Source: an uncultured Holophagaceae bacterium (GTDB lineage: Bacteria > Acidobacteriota > Holophagae > Holophagales > Holophagaceae). Taken from it: a stretch of DNA of 9,041 bases. The stretch spans positions 1 through 9,041 of the forward strand of contig CAIRAS010000044.1 in NCBI GenBank assembly GCA_903876615.1. The letters are read 5' to 3'. Each line of letters opens with the position of its first letter. The stretch's first letter is position 1. Positions 1 through 6,287 of the stretch are shown here, piece after piece. The notes under the pieces are model-generated. The model was not told the origin of the DNA. It did not search any database and worked only from the letters and a program-made list of their open reading frames with translations. The position numbers and the translations under genes were made by a program.

Positions 1-2
1 CA

Positions 3-986
3 ATCACCGGCGCCGCTGTCGGTATGTGTGGCTCCACATACCATGTGGTGGTGACGGGCACCGTGGCCCCGGCGGTGACCTCCAGCCCGGCGACCCTTTC
101 CGTGAACACGGCGCCCGCCATCACGGCGCAACCGGGCAACGCCACGGTGACGGCGGGGGGGAACACCAGCTTCAGCGTCAGCGCCACGGGGACCGGCCTC
201 AGCTACCAGTGGCAGGTGAGCAGCGGCGGGGCCTTCGCCAACGTCACGAACAACGCGGTCTACTCCGGCGCCACGACGGCGACGCTCAGCCTCACTGGCG
301 CGACAGCGGGCATGACTGGCTATCGGTACCAGGTGGTGGTGACCGGCACCGTGGCCCCGGCGGCCACGTCCAGCGCGGCCACGCTGACCGTGAACACAGC
401 GCCCGCCATCACGGCCCAGCCGGGCAACGCCACAGTGACGGCGGGGGGCAACACCAGCTTCAGCGTCACGGCCACCGGGACGGCCCTCAGCTACCAGTGG
501 CAGCTGAGCAGCGGCGGAGCCTTCAGCAACGTCACCAATAACGCGACCTACTCAGGAGCAACCACAGCCACCCTCGTCATCGCCGGTGCTACAGCGGGCA
601 TGAGCGGCACCCAGTATAAGGTGGTGGTGACCGGCACCGTGGCCCCGGCGGCCACGTCCAGCGCCGCCACGCTGACCGTGAACACGCTTATCTTGGCCAC
701 GGTGCCGGTCATCACGGCCCAGCCGGGCAACGCCACGGTGACGGCCGGGGGCAACGCCAGCTTCACCGTCAGTGCCACCGGGACAGGCCTGACCTACCAG
801 TGGCAGGTGAGCAGCGGCGGGGCCTTTGCCAACATCACGAACAACGCGGTCTATTCGGGTGCCACCACGGCCATGCTCGGGATCACCGGCGCCACGGCGG
901 GCATGACCGGCTACCAGTATCTGGTCGTGGTGACGGGTACGGGCGGTAGTGTCAGCAGTGCAGTGGCTGGGCTCACGGTGATCGTC
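3..986 (+). repeat. Tandem Ig-domain coding repeats, 288-300 bp period
   Basis: There is a partial unit at 3-110, full units at 111-398 and 399-686 (288 bp each), and a 300-bp unit at 687-986 that carries a short extra segment (LILATV) at its start. Stretches of tens of bases are identical between units, for example around 340-395 and 628-683. This suggests recent amplification or homogenisation and makes the array prone to assembly collapse. Confidence 0.9.
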
Positions 987-1151
987 AGAACCCTGGACTT
1001 TAACGGCGACGGGGTGGTCAACGTCCTGGACCTCGCCGCCTTCTTCACGTTCTATGCACCGGGCGTTCCCGTCGTGAGCTCGCCCGCCGACCTCAACGGT
1101 GACGGCTTCGTGGATGATGCCGACTTGGCCCTGCTGCTGGCCGGAATTTAG
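3..1151 (+). CDS. Secreted Ig-like repeat protein with C-terminal type I dockerin (5' end outside window)
   Basis: The reading frame is open from the left edge: codons at 3-23 (ITGAAVG) match the same place in later repeats (ITGATAG), so the ATG at 24 is internal and the gene begins outside the window. It holds the end of one Ig-like repeat, two repeats of exactly 96 residues (111-398, 399-686) and one of 100 (687-986). Each carries an [12 protein letters not shown] strand, a SYQWQ or TYQWQ core and a VVVTGT strand, the pattern of bacterial Ig-like beta-sandwich domains. The C-terminus has two calcium-loop motifs, [12 protein letters not shown] (996-1031) and [12 protein letters not shown] (1089-1124), with D/N/D/D at loop positions 1, 3, 5 and 12, as in type I dockerins. 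Such proteins are normally extracellular adhesive or scaffold-binding proteins; a signal peptide would lie outside the window. The lipoprotein that follows may be the binding partner. Domain calls are firm; ligand and function are unknown. Confidence 0.88.
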   Translation: MTGAAVGMCGSTYHVVVTGTVAPAVTSSPATLSVNTAPAITAQPGNATVTAGGNTSFSVSATGTGLSYQWQVSSGGAFANVTNNAVYSGATTATLSLTGATAGMTGYRYQVVVTGTVAPAATSSAATLTVNTAPAITAQPGNATVTAGGNTSFSVTATGTALSYQWQLSSGGAFSNVTNNATYSGATTATLVIAGATAGMSGTQYKVVVTGTVAPAATSSAATLTVNTLILATVPVITAQPGNATVTAGGNASFTVSATGTGLTYQWQVSSGGAFANITNNAVYSGATTAMLGITGATAGMTGYQYLVVVTGTGGSVSSAVAGLTVIVRTLDFNGDGVVNVLDLAAFFTFYAPGVPVVSSPADLNGDGFVDDADLALLLAGI

Positions 1152-1157
1152 GGGAGG
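1151..1157 (+). promoter_or_regulatory. Ribosome binding site of the lipoprotein gene
   Basis: GGGGAGG begins on the last base of the upstream stop codon. It lies 2 bp before the ATG at 1160 and 5 bp before the ATG at 1163. The second spacing is the more usual, so the second ATG is the likelier start. The site also implies that the lipoprotein is translated from the same mRNA as the Ig/dockerin gene. Confidence 0.7.
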
Positions 1158-1162
1158 TCATG

Positions 1163-1735
1163 ATGCGACGGCTTGCGCTCACCGGAATCATCGCTCTTGC
1201 CGTGCTCCTGGCCTGTGGTGGAGGGGGTGGGGGCGCTGCCGGTCCCGCTCCCTCACCCAGCCCGGTCTATGCCACGGCCCTGAGCTACTCAGACCCTGGC
1301 GGGACGGGCTTTCGGCTGGTGAAGAACCCGAGTCTTTCCAGCGCGGGAAAGCTGGTCCTGGAACTGACCGGCCCCACGGGCCAGAGCGGTCAGGGGGTGG
1401 CATTCATCCTGTCCGCAGACGCCTCGAAGGTGGCTTGGGTCGCGCCGCCTCCAGCCCAGGGCCTGGTGGAGAACCTCGCCTTCACCCTGGGGGCCACCAC
1501 CCCGGCCCTGGTCGGCAAGGACAACGGCCAGGGCACCCTGCAGGGGGCGGTCTTCCAGAAGTCCGGAACACAGAGCTTCGGGCAGCCGCTCGCGCGGGTC
1601 TGCCTGCAGCTGAAGGCCGGCAGCGTGGCGGTGAATGCCCCCGTGAGCCTCAGCTTCGTGGCTGGCAACGCACTCCCGGCGGGGGGCACCGCCAGCACCA
1701 TCACTGTGGCCGTGGGCACCCTGGTGGCCCAGTAA
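1163..1735 (+). CDS. Lipoprotein with a cohesin-like beta-sandwich domain
   Basis: This is a 190-residue protein (191 if the ATG at 1160 is used). The N-terminus is a lipoprotein signal: MRRL, a hydrophobic stretch, then LLAC with the lipidated Cys at residue 18, followed by a glycine run and a Pro/Ser-rich tether. The rest has no membrane segment and alternates hydrophobic residues as in a beta-sandwich. The segments [24 protein letters not shown] and [10 protein letters not shown] resemble the strand pattern of cohesin/CBM-like jelly-roll domains, in which a V-x-F-x-L-x-x-D pattern is followed by a valine-rich strand. This resemblance is by eye only. The gene starts 11 bp after the dockerin-bearing gene and is probably co-transcribed with it, so a dockerin receptor on the cell surface is a reasonable guess. 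Otherwise it is a hypothetical lipoprotein. The lipobox is clear; the fold is uncertain. Confidence 0.8.
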   Translation: MRRLALTGIIALAVLLACGGGGGGAAGPAPSPSPVYATALSYSDPGGTGFRLVKNPSLSSAGKLVLELTGPTGQSGQGVAFILSADASKVAWVAPPPAQGLVENLAFTLGATTPALVGKDNGQGTLQGAVFQKSGTQSFGQPLARVCLQLKAGSVAVNAPVSLSFVAGNALPAGGTASTITVAVGTLVAQ

Positions 1736-1746
1736 GGCGGGGCCGC

Positions 1747-1765
1747 CGCGGGTCCTCAGCCCGCG
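1747..1765. terminator. Candidate bidirectional hairpin between convergent genes
   Basis: CGCGGG (1747-1752) and CCCGCG (1760-1765) form a perfect 6-bp G+C stem with a 7-base loop. It sits between the lipoprotein stop at 1735 and the convergent gene's end at 1756, and overlaps that stop codon. No T-tract follows on either strand, so it is only a weak terminator candidate. Confidence 0.35.
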
Positions 1766-2718
1766 TTCGGATGCCGCTCCAGCAGCTGGCGCAGGACGGG
1801 GTTCCGCCGGACCACCTCCTGCCGGCGGAGGTGGGCGATGAGGGCGGGGGGCGCGGCGCTCCAGCGGGCGATGTTCTGGATGAGCAGGGTCGAGACGTAG
1901 GTGCGGCGGCAGAGCAGGGCGGTGGTGTGCCCGTCCAGGGTGAGGCCCACCAGACTCGTCAGACAGCGCCCTTCCGTGGTGAGGATGAGCTCCGCCCGCT
2001 CCTCGCCGGTGCGCTGGTTGAACGTGGTGCGAAGCAGCTCCCGGGCCATGGCGCGCACCTGCTCGGGCACCTCGCGGGAGGTGGCCACCAGGTAGTGCTC
2101 CAGGAGACGCTTTGCTGACCAGAGGCGGCGGAAGAGTCCCGCGGGCAGCAGGGGGTTCTGGAGCAGGGCCCGGCGGACGCCGGGATCCGTGCTCAGGGCG
2201 GTCCGGGCGCCCAGGGCCTCCAGACCGGCGGCGGTGCGGTGATGGGAGGCGATGAGGCGGGCCTGGAGAAGGCCGGCCCGGGGGTTCTCCAGCAGGGCGC
2301 GAATGACCTCGGCCGTGGGGTCGAAGCAGAGGGCGCTCAGCTCCGGCTCCTGGGCCTGGTGGGCCAGGGCGACCCGCTCGTCCACGGGCTTGGCGTGCAG
2401 GCGCTGCTCGAACAGCTGCCGGTGGGTGGCGGACTCCGGGGGCTGGGTGGCCTCCTCTGCGCAGGCCTCCGCCGGAGGCCCCACTGGCACTTGGTCTGGA
2501 GCGGGGGTCGGGGATCCGCCTTGTTCGGGTTCCACCGCACCGCAGGCCACCAGGGCCGCCAGCATGTCCGAAATCTCGGCTTCCTCTGTGTTCAGGATGG
2601 CTGCGAGGGCAGGCACATCCTGGCGGCCGTCCAGCAGCGAGAGCAGGTAGCCCTGGCGCGGATCGAGGGGCAGGGTGTGGAGTGCTGTCTCCACGCGGGG
2701 GCAGGGCTTCCACGTCAT
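1756..2718 (-). CDS. Winged-helix-like head plus HEAT/LRV-type helical repeats; hypothetical protein
   Basis: This 320-residue soluble protein has no signal peptide or membrane span. Residues 1-65 (PLDPRQGYLLSLLDG, then LAAILNTEEAEISDMLAALVACGAVE) resemble the small winged-helix-like modules seen at the front of regulatory proteins in delta-proteobacteria and acidobacteria, with a conserved 'LPL-x-x-x-x-G-[YF]-L-L-S-x-[LIV]-D-G' pattern. Residues 66-98 are a Pro/Glu/Ala linker. Residues 100-320 are helical with repeated 'L-x-x-NP' turns (LLENPRAG, LLQNPLLP, VVRRNPVL), as in HEAT or leucine-rich-variant repeats, which usually bind proteins. The start ATG at 2718 is supported because the first 23 bases recur exactly at the start of the duplicated fragment at 4572. 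The gene is divergent from the PilZ gene at 3074, with 355 bp between them. I do not recognise a specific function; a regulatory or scaffold role is inference. Confidence 0.82.
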   Translation of the reverse strand: MTWKPCPRVETALHTLPLDPRQGYLLSLLDGRQDVPALAAILNTEEAEISDMLAALVACGAVEPEQGGSPTPAPDQVPVGPPAEACAEEATQPPESATHRQLFEQRLHAKPVDERVALAHQAQEPELSALCFDPTAEVIRALLENPRAGLLQARLIASHHRTAAGLEALGARTALSTDPGVRRALLQNPLLPAGLFRRLWSAKRLLEHYLVATSREVPEQVRAMARELLRTTFNQRTGEERAELILTTEGRCLTSLVGLTLDGHTTALLCRRTYVSTLLIQNIARWSAAPPALIAHLRRQEVVRRNPVLRQLLERHPNAG

Positions 2719-2837
2719 CAGACGAGCCTAAGTCAGTCCAGGCCCTGCGGCACCTGGAGAATTCCTGGAATCGTCGGCGCGGACGGCGATGGCGGACCGC
2801 TCGGGGGCCAGGCCGATCCCAGGTGCGAGGCGCCGAC

Positions 2838-2853
2838 ACAAAAATCTGGACAT
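2838..2853. promoter_or_regulatory. Conserved intergenic box, copy 1 (ACAAAAATCTGGACAT)
   Basis: This 16-base A+T-rich island in a G+C-rich intergenic region matches 15 of 16 bases at 4719-4734, although the flanks have diverged. It lies about 120 bp upstream of the minus-strand ATG and about 220 bp upstream of the PilZ start. A protein-binding or promoter role is inference from conservation between the copies. Confidence 0.4.
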
Positions 2854-3011
2854 GCTTGGACCAGGGCCTTGCAGCTGGACCTTGGCACCTGCTCAGTGCC
2901 TCCCGCAGTCTCCTGGGATTTCCCTGGCCGAGTCCAGGTGTTGGCTGCGCCAAGCCCCACTCCCCGGGTCGGCTGCCTTCGAAAGTTGCTCGACTAGACA
3001 AGGGATCAGAC

Positions 3012-3067
3012 GGTAAATAGACAACTTAGGCCAGGTGAGGCCGGGTCGATACAGGGCGGGTGAGGGA
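3012..3067 (+). promoter_or_regulatory. Conserved 5' leader and Shine-Dalgarno site of PilZ copy 1
   Basis: This 56-bp segment aligns without gaps to 4892-4947 at about 46 of 56 positions. It begins with GGTAAATAGACAACTT and ends with the ribosome binding site GTGAGGGA (3060-3067), 6 bases before a TTG. In copy 2 the same GTGAGGGA stands 5 bases before a GTG at the aligned position. This fixes the start codon in both copies. The leader may also contain the promoter, but no clear consensus is visible. Confidence 0.6.
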
Positions 3068-3073
3068 CTCCCA

Positions 3074-4393
3074 TTGGCCTGGTTCGATGTGTTCAAGAAA
3101 CCCACTCCAACGGATACGGCCCCTGGGTTGCGGGATCCGGAGCAGATCCTGGCCTATCTGGAGTGCCTGTTCCGCCTGGGCTCAGAGCTGCTCATGCACC
3201 TGCCCGGGGATTCCCTCGCACCCTATCCCGTCGTCCTGGATCAGATCAGCGAGGGGAAGGGCACGTTCACCATCCGGCTGCGGAAGCAGCCCCCGCACGA
3301 ACCCGGGAAGGGCATGCCGACGGAGTTCTGGTTCAATCTGGATGGCCTGCGGTACCTGGCCAGGGCCGAGTGCCTGGGCCAGCCCAGTCCCCTGAAGAAC
3401 GAGTTCCGGCTGCCGGACTGCATCAGCCACGCGGAACGGCGAGGGGGAGGCCGGGCGCGGTTCAACCTCCGGGAAAAGGCCCAGATCCTGGCGCTGGAGT
3501 CCCTCTTTGAAGGCACCGGACTCAGTGGCAAGCTGCTCAACCTCGGGCGGGGCGGCTGCGTCTTCCGCGTGGAGAAGGCCATCGACGTCCGAACGGACAA
3601 GAAGCTTGCTCCGTCCACGTCCCTGGTGCGCCCCGGCAAGGAATTGGGCCTCATCCGGCTGAAGGAGATCCCGAATGTTCCACTCATGGACCTCACGGGG
3701 GTGGTCATTCATTGCGAAACCCGGTCCGAAGGTCTGGTGGTCGGCCTCGCCTTCACCAGTCTCAAAGGGAGTGATGCCCAGGCCATCGACCGCCTGCTGT
3801 TGGCCAGGGTGCCCAAGGTGGTCCCAGGTTTCACCTGGAAACGGAGACGGACGGAGGAGGATGCGCCCGAGGAGGGCTCTGCTGAAGTCGGGGTGGCCCC
3901 CGAACCCGCCGCGCCGCTCGAACCCCCTCCGGTCGCCGAAGAGCCTCCGCCACCCCCGGAACCCCCCGCCAAAGTGCTTTCGGAGGCGGAGACGCAGCGG
4001 CTTCTGAAGCGCTGCAGTCGCCAGATCCTGCTGGTCGTGGAGGGGGATCTGGAGCGCGAGTTCCTCGCCGCAAGGCTGCGGGCCGAAGGCTTCCGCGGGA
4101 TCCATGAGGCCCGGGGCTGGCTGCCCGCGGCCCACAAGACCCGAAAGGTGGTGCTGGACCTCATCCTGATGAACCAGCAGGTGGGCCCGAACTCGGCTCT
4201 GGAGATCATCGATTCCCTGCGTGGCAACGGGCTTTCGGACGAGGTCCGGGTGGTGGTGCTGAAGCAGCAGGAAGACGTCCGCCTCCTCCTGGCCTCCAAG
4301 GCGGGGAAGCTGGTGCTGATGCCTGCGCAGCCCGAGGCCTTCAAAGAGGTCCTGGTGCCTGGCTTGGAGGCACTGCTGGGGCTCTCCGGCTGA
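3074..4393 (+). CDS. PilZ - pseudoreceiver fusion protein, paralogue 1 (TTG start)
   Basis: The protein has 439 residues, exactly the length of paralogue 2. I chose the TTG at 3074 because it aligns with the GTG of paralogue 2 and has GTGAGGGA 6 bases upstream; the in-frame GTG at 3035 would add 13 residues with no counterpart. Domains: residues ~25-115 a YcgR-like N-domain (HLPGDSLAPY, TEFWFNLDG); ~120-245 PilZ, with the RxxxR element present as R-GGG-R; ~250-300 a Pro/Glu linker; ~313-436 a CheY-like receiver. The second PilZ element, normally [DN]-x-S-x-x-G, reads NLGRGG, so its Ser is lost. The receiver has LILMN where the phosphorylatable Asp belongs, VVVLK where Thr/Ser belongs, and EGD in place of the acidic pair. 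PilZ domains bind cyclic-di-GMP in known families; binding here may be weakened. It is likely cytoplasmic, with the receiver acting as a phosphorylation-independent interaction module. Confidence 0.85.
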   Translation: MAWFDVFKKPTPTDTAPGLRDPEQILAYLECLFRLGSELLMHLPGDSLAPYPVVLDQISEGKGTFTIRLRKQPPHEPGKGMPTEFWFNLDGLRYLARAECLGQPSPLKNEFRLPDCISHAERRGGGRARFNLREKAQILALESLFEGTGLSGKLLNLGRGGCVFRVEKAIDVRTDKKLAPSTSLVRPGKELGLIRLKEIPNVPLMDLTGVVIHCETRSEGLVVGLAFTSLKGSDAQAIDRLLLARVPKVVPGFTWKRRRTEEDAPEEGSAEVGVAPEPAAPLEPPPVAEEPPPPPEPPAKVLSEAETQRLLKRCSRQILLVVEGDLEREFLAARLRAEGFRGIHEARGWLPAAHKTRKVVLDLILMNQQVGPNSALEIIDSLRGNGLSDEVRVVVLKQQEDVRLLLASKAGKLVLMPAQPEAFKEVLVPGLEALLGLSG

Positions 4394-4395
4394 GG

Positions 4396-4572
4396 CTACT
4401 CTTCCACCACGCCCTTGAGCCAGGCCTTGCCGCGCAGCCGCTCGACGCTGACTTCCGGGAACAGGTCCAGGGGCAGGCAACCGTCCAGCCGGGAGAGCAG
4501 ATAGCCCTGTCGCGAATCCAGGGGCAGGGAGCGGAGGTCCATCTCCGTCCGGGGGCAGGGCTTCCACGTCAT
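4396..4572 (-). pseudogene. Chimeric 58-codon ORF: head of helical-repeat protein fused in frame to RadA tail
   Basis: The ORF runs from the ATG at 4572 to the stop at 4396. Residues 1-31 match the head of the protein at 1756-2718 at 24 of 31 positions (both start MTWKPCPR and keep RQGYLLS and LDG). Residues 34-58 (PLDLFPEVSVERL onward, ending GVVEE) are identical to the last 25 residues of RadA. Residues 32-33 (CL) are the junction. It is the expected by-product of a tandem duplication with breakpoints inside the two flanking genes. The frame is intact across the junction, and the two base differences from radA in the 78-bp tail are both synonymous (Arg codons), so expression as a small protein cannot be excluded. 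The 11-bp direct repeat CCAGGGGCAGG at 4467-4477 and 4518-4528 encodes LPLD twice and may mark microhomology at the junction. Most likely it is a duplication scar. Confidence 0.8.
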
Positions 4573-4718
4573 GACACGAGCCTAAGGCAGACCCGGGTGC
4601 GCGGCACCTGAAAAATCCCTGGATCAGGCAGGACAGGCGGCGATGGAGGCGCCCCCGGAAGGCCAAGGGGAGAACCTCAGTGGTCCCTCCGAACCCGGTA
4701 GCCGGGGTCTGGAGGGGT

Positions 4719-4734
4719 ACAAAATTCTGGACAT
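4719..4734. promoter_or_regulatory. Conserved intergenic box, copy 2 (ACAAAATTCTGGACAT)
   Basis: This box differs from 2838-2853 by one base in 16, while neighbouring sequence is hard to align. The position relative to both divergent ORFs is similar in the two copies. A regulatory role is inferred. Confidence 0.4.
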
Positions 4735-4891
4735 TGTGGCCCCTGACCTCGCGGTTGATGCCAGTCACCAGCCCAGGGTCTCCCAGGGTCTCCTGACATT
4801 TTCCAGGCCGCCTTCCGTTGCTGGCGAAGCCAAGCCTTTGTGGCCGCGTTACCTGATCGCGGAGGGAAGCCCTCCGAACAGCAGATCTCAT

Positions 4892-4947
4892 GGTAAACAG
4901 ACAACTTGGGGCAGTCCAGGCCGCGCCGATAGAGGGCGCGTGAGGGA
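4892..4947 (+). promoter_or_regulatory. Conserved 5' leader and Shine-Dalgarno site of PilZ copy 2
   Basis: This is the paralogue of 3012-3067, with 10 mismatches in 56 ungapped positions. It ends in GTGAGGGA (4940-4947), 5 bases before the GTG start. The TGA at 4941-4943 within it is in frame with the gene, so translation cannot begin further upstream. Confidence 0.6.
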
Positions 4948-4952
4948 TCCCC

Positions 4953-6272
4953 GTGGCCTGGTTTAGCGCGTTCTCAAAACAGGAGCCGTCCGACTTGGCG
5001 CCCGTTCTGCGGGACCGGGAGCAGATCATCGCTTACCTGGAAGCCCTGTTCCGCCAGGGCTCGGAGCTGCTCGCCCACTTGCCCGGGGACAACCTCGAAC
5101 CCTACTCGGTGCGCCTGGAGCAGATCAGTGAAGCGAAGGGAACCTTTGCGGTCCGCCTGCGGAGCCATCCGGTGCGGGAGCCCGGGAAGGGCATGATCAC
5201 GGAGTTCTGGTTCAACCTGGATGGCCAGCGGTTCCTGGCCAAGGCTGTGTGCCTGGGTCGGTCCAGCGCGGTGCGGAATGAGTTCCGCCTGCCGGAATTC
5301 ATCTGCTACGCGGACCGCCGAAAGGGGAACCGGATGCGTTTCGGGCTCCGGGAGAAGGCCCAGGTGGTGGCCCTGGAGTCCCTCTTTGAGGGCATCGGAC
5401 TCAGCGGGAAGCTGCTCAACCTCAGTCAGGATGGCTGCGCCTTCCGCCTGGAAAAGGCCATCGACATCCAGACGGACCAGCGGCTCGCGCTGCGGCGGGA
5501 CGTGCTGTCTTCCGTTACCAATTTGGGCCTCATCCGCCTGAAGGAGATCCCGAATGCCCCAGTCATGGACCTCACGGGGGTCATCTCGCACAGTGAAGCC
5601 CGGTCCGAAGGTCTGGTGGTTGGCCTATCCTTTCCTACCAAGGGTGGGTTCGAGATGCAGGTCATCAGCCGACTGCTTATGGCAAGGGCTCCAAAACCTA
5701 TCGTGGGTTTTCCCCGGAAACCGAGACAGACGGAGCAGGCTCCGTCCGAGGACGGAAGCGCCGAGGGGGGAAAAGGCTGGGATGAACCCGCTGCACCCGA
5801 AGCCGCTCCTGTTGTCGCAGAGCCTGTGCGACCCCAGGAACCCCCAGCCAAGGTGCTCTCGGCCGCGGAGACGCAGCGGCTCCTGAAGCGCTGCAGCCGC
5901 CAGATCCTGCTGGTCATGGAGGATGACCTGGAGCGGGAGTTCCTCGCCGCCAGGCTCCGGGCCGAAGGCTTCCGTGGCATCCATGAGGCCCGGGGCTGGC
6001 TGCCCACGCTCCACAAGACCCGCAAAGTAGCGCTGGATCTCATCCTCATGAATCAGCAGGTGGGACCGAACGCGGCGCTGGAGATCCTCGATTCCCTGCG
6101 CAGCAACGGGCTGTCGGACCAGGTTCGGGTGGTGGTGCTGAAGCAGCAGGAAGATGTCCGCCTCACCCTCGCCTCCAAGGCGGGACGACTGGTGCTGGTG
6201 CCGGCGCAGCCATTGGCCTTCAAGGAGGTCCTGGTGCCCGGGCTGGAGGAGCTGCTGGGGCTCTCCGGCTGA
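4953..6272 (+). CDS. PilZ - pseudoreceiver fusion protein, paralogue 2 (GTG start)
   Basis: The protein has 439 residues. The GTG at 4953 is the first possible start after an in-frame TGA and has a good ribosome binding site. Domains: ~25-115 YcgR-like N-domain (LPGDNLEPY, TEFWFNLDG); ~120-245 PilZ with both signature elements intact, R123-KGN-R127 and N156-L-S158-Q-D-G161; ~250-305 linker; ~313-436 CheY-like receiver. In known PilZ proteins these residues wrap around cyclic-di-GMP, so this copy probably binds it. The receiver keeps acidic residues (E323, D324, D325), but the phospho-acceptor position is Asn367 (LILMN), the conserved Thr/Ser is Lys397 and the conserved Lys is replaced near P417. 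It should therefore not be phosphorylated in the usual way. A cytoplasmic c-di-GMP effector, perhaps in motility or surface behaviour, is inference. The C-terminal ~143 residues differ from paralogue 1 at about 15 positions, and the first 130 at about 43. It converges on radA with a 15-bp gap. Confidence 0.88.
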   Translation: MAWFSAFSKQEPSDLAPVLRDREQIIAYLEALFRQGSELLAHLPGDNLEPYSVRLEQISEAKGTFAVRLRSHPVREPGKGMITEFWFNLDGQRFLAKAVCLGRSSAVRNEFRLPEFICYADRRKGNRMRFGLREKAQVVALESLFEGIGLSGKLLNLSQDGCAFRLEKAIDIQTDQRLALRRDVLSSVTNLGLIRLKEIPNAPVMDLTGVISHSEARSEGLVVGLSFPTKGGFEMQVISRLLMARAPKPIVGFPRKPRQTEQAPSEDGSAEGGKGWDEPAAPEAAPVVAEPVRPQEPPAKVLSAAETQRLLKRCSRQILLVMEDDLEREFLAARLRAEGFRGIHEARGWLPTLHKTRKVALDLILMNQQVGPNAALEILDSLRSNGLSDQVRVVVLKQQEDVRLTLASKAGRLVLVPAQPLAFKEVLVPGLEELLGLSG

Positions 6273-6287
6273 GGCTGACCCCGGCGG

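Larger units (their letters stand above)
2719..3073. other. Divergent intergenic region, copy 1 (355 bp)
   Basis: No convincing gene is seen here. The region must hold the promoters of the minus-strand helical-repeat gene and the plus-strand PilZ gene. When compared with the paralogous region at 4573-4952, most of it is too diverged to align by eye, but islands remain: the bases next to the helical-repeat ATG (ACGAGCCTAAG), GCGGCACCTG with an A-rich tail (about 2748-2760), the box at 2838-2853, a 23-bp block at 2908-2930, and the 56-bp leader at 3012-3067. I cannot assign -35/-10 elements with confidence. Confidence 0.7.
2626..4473. repeat. Tandem segmental duplication, copy 1
   Basis: This copy holds the first 31 codons of the helical-repeat gene (minus), the intergenic region, the first PilZ gene (plus) and a 78-bp copy of the radA 3' end (4396-4473, minus). 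All four parts occur in the same order and orientation in copy 2. Offsets between equivalent points are 1854 bp (helical-repeat ATG), 1879 bp (PilZ start) and 1892 bp (radA stop). Confidence 0.92.
4573..4952. other. Intergenic region, copy 2 (380 bp)
   Basis: No convincing gene is seen here. The region is the paralogue of 2719-3073. Blocks shared with it are ACGAGCCTAAG next to the chimeric ORF's ATG, GCGGCACCTG followed by an A-rich run near 4602-4612, the box at 4719-4734, a block at 4788-4810 (19 of 23 matches to 2908-2930), and the leader at 4892-4947. A small local direct repeat, TCTCCCAGGG/TCTCCTGACA, occurs near 4780-4797. Confidence 0.7.

Noticed and set aside
1289..3001. A 570-codon minus-strand frame and a 339-codon plus-strand frame (1099-2118) in the same area
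   Set aside because: Both are arginine/proline/glycine-rich shadows that cross gene boundaries. The lipoprotein and helical-repeat genes explain the region better.
3182..5029. A 615-codon open frame on the minus strand
   Set aside because: It runs antisense through the first PilZ gene and the intergenic region, has no recognisable domain, and is explained by G+C-rich codon bias. The plus-strand gene has a paralogue and clear domains.
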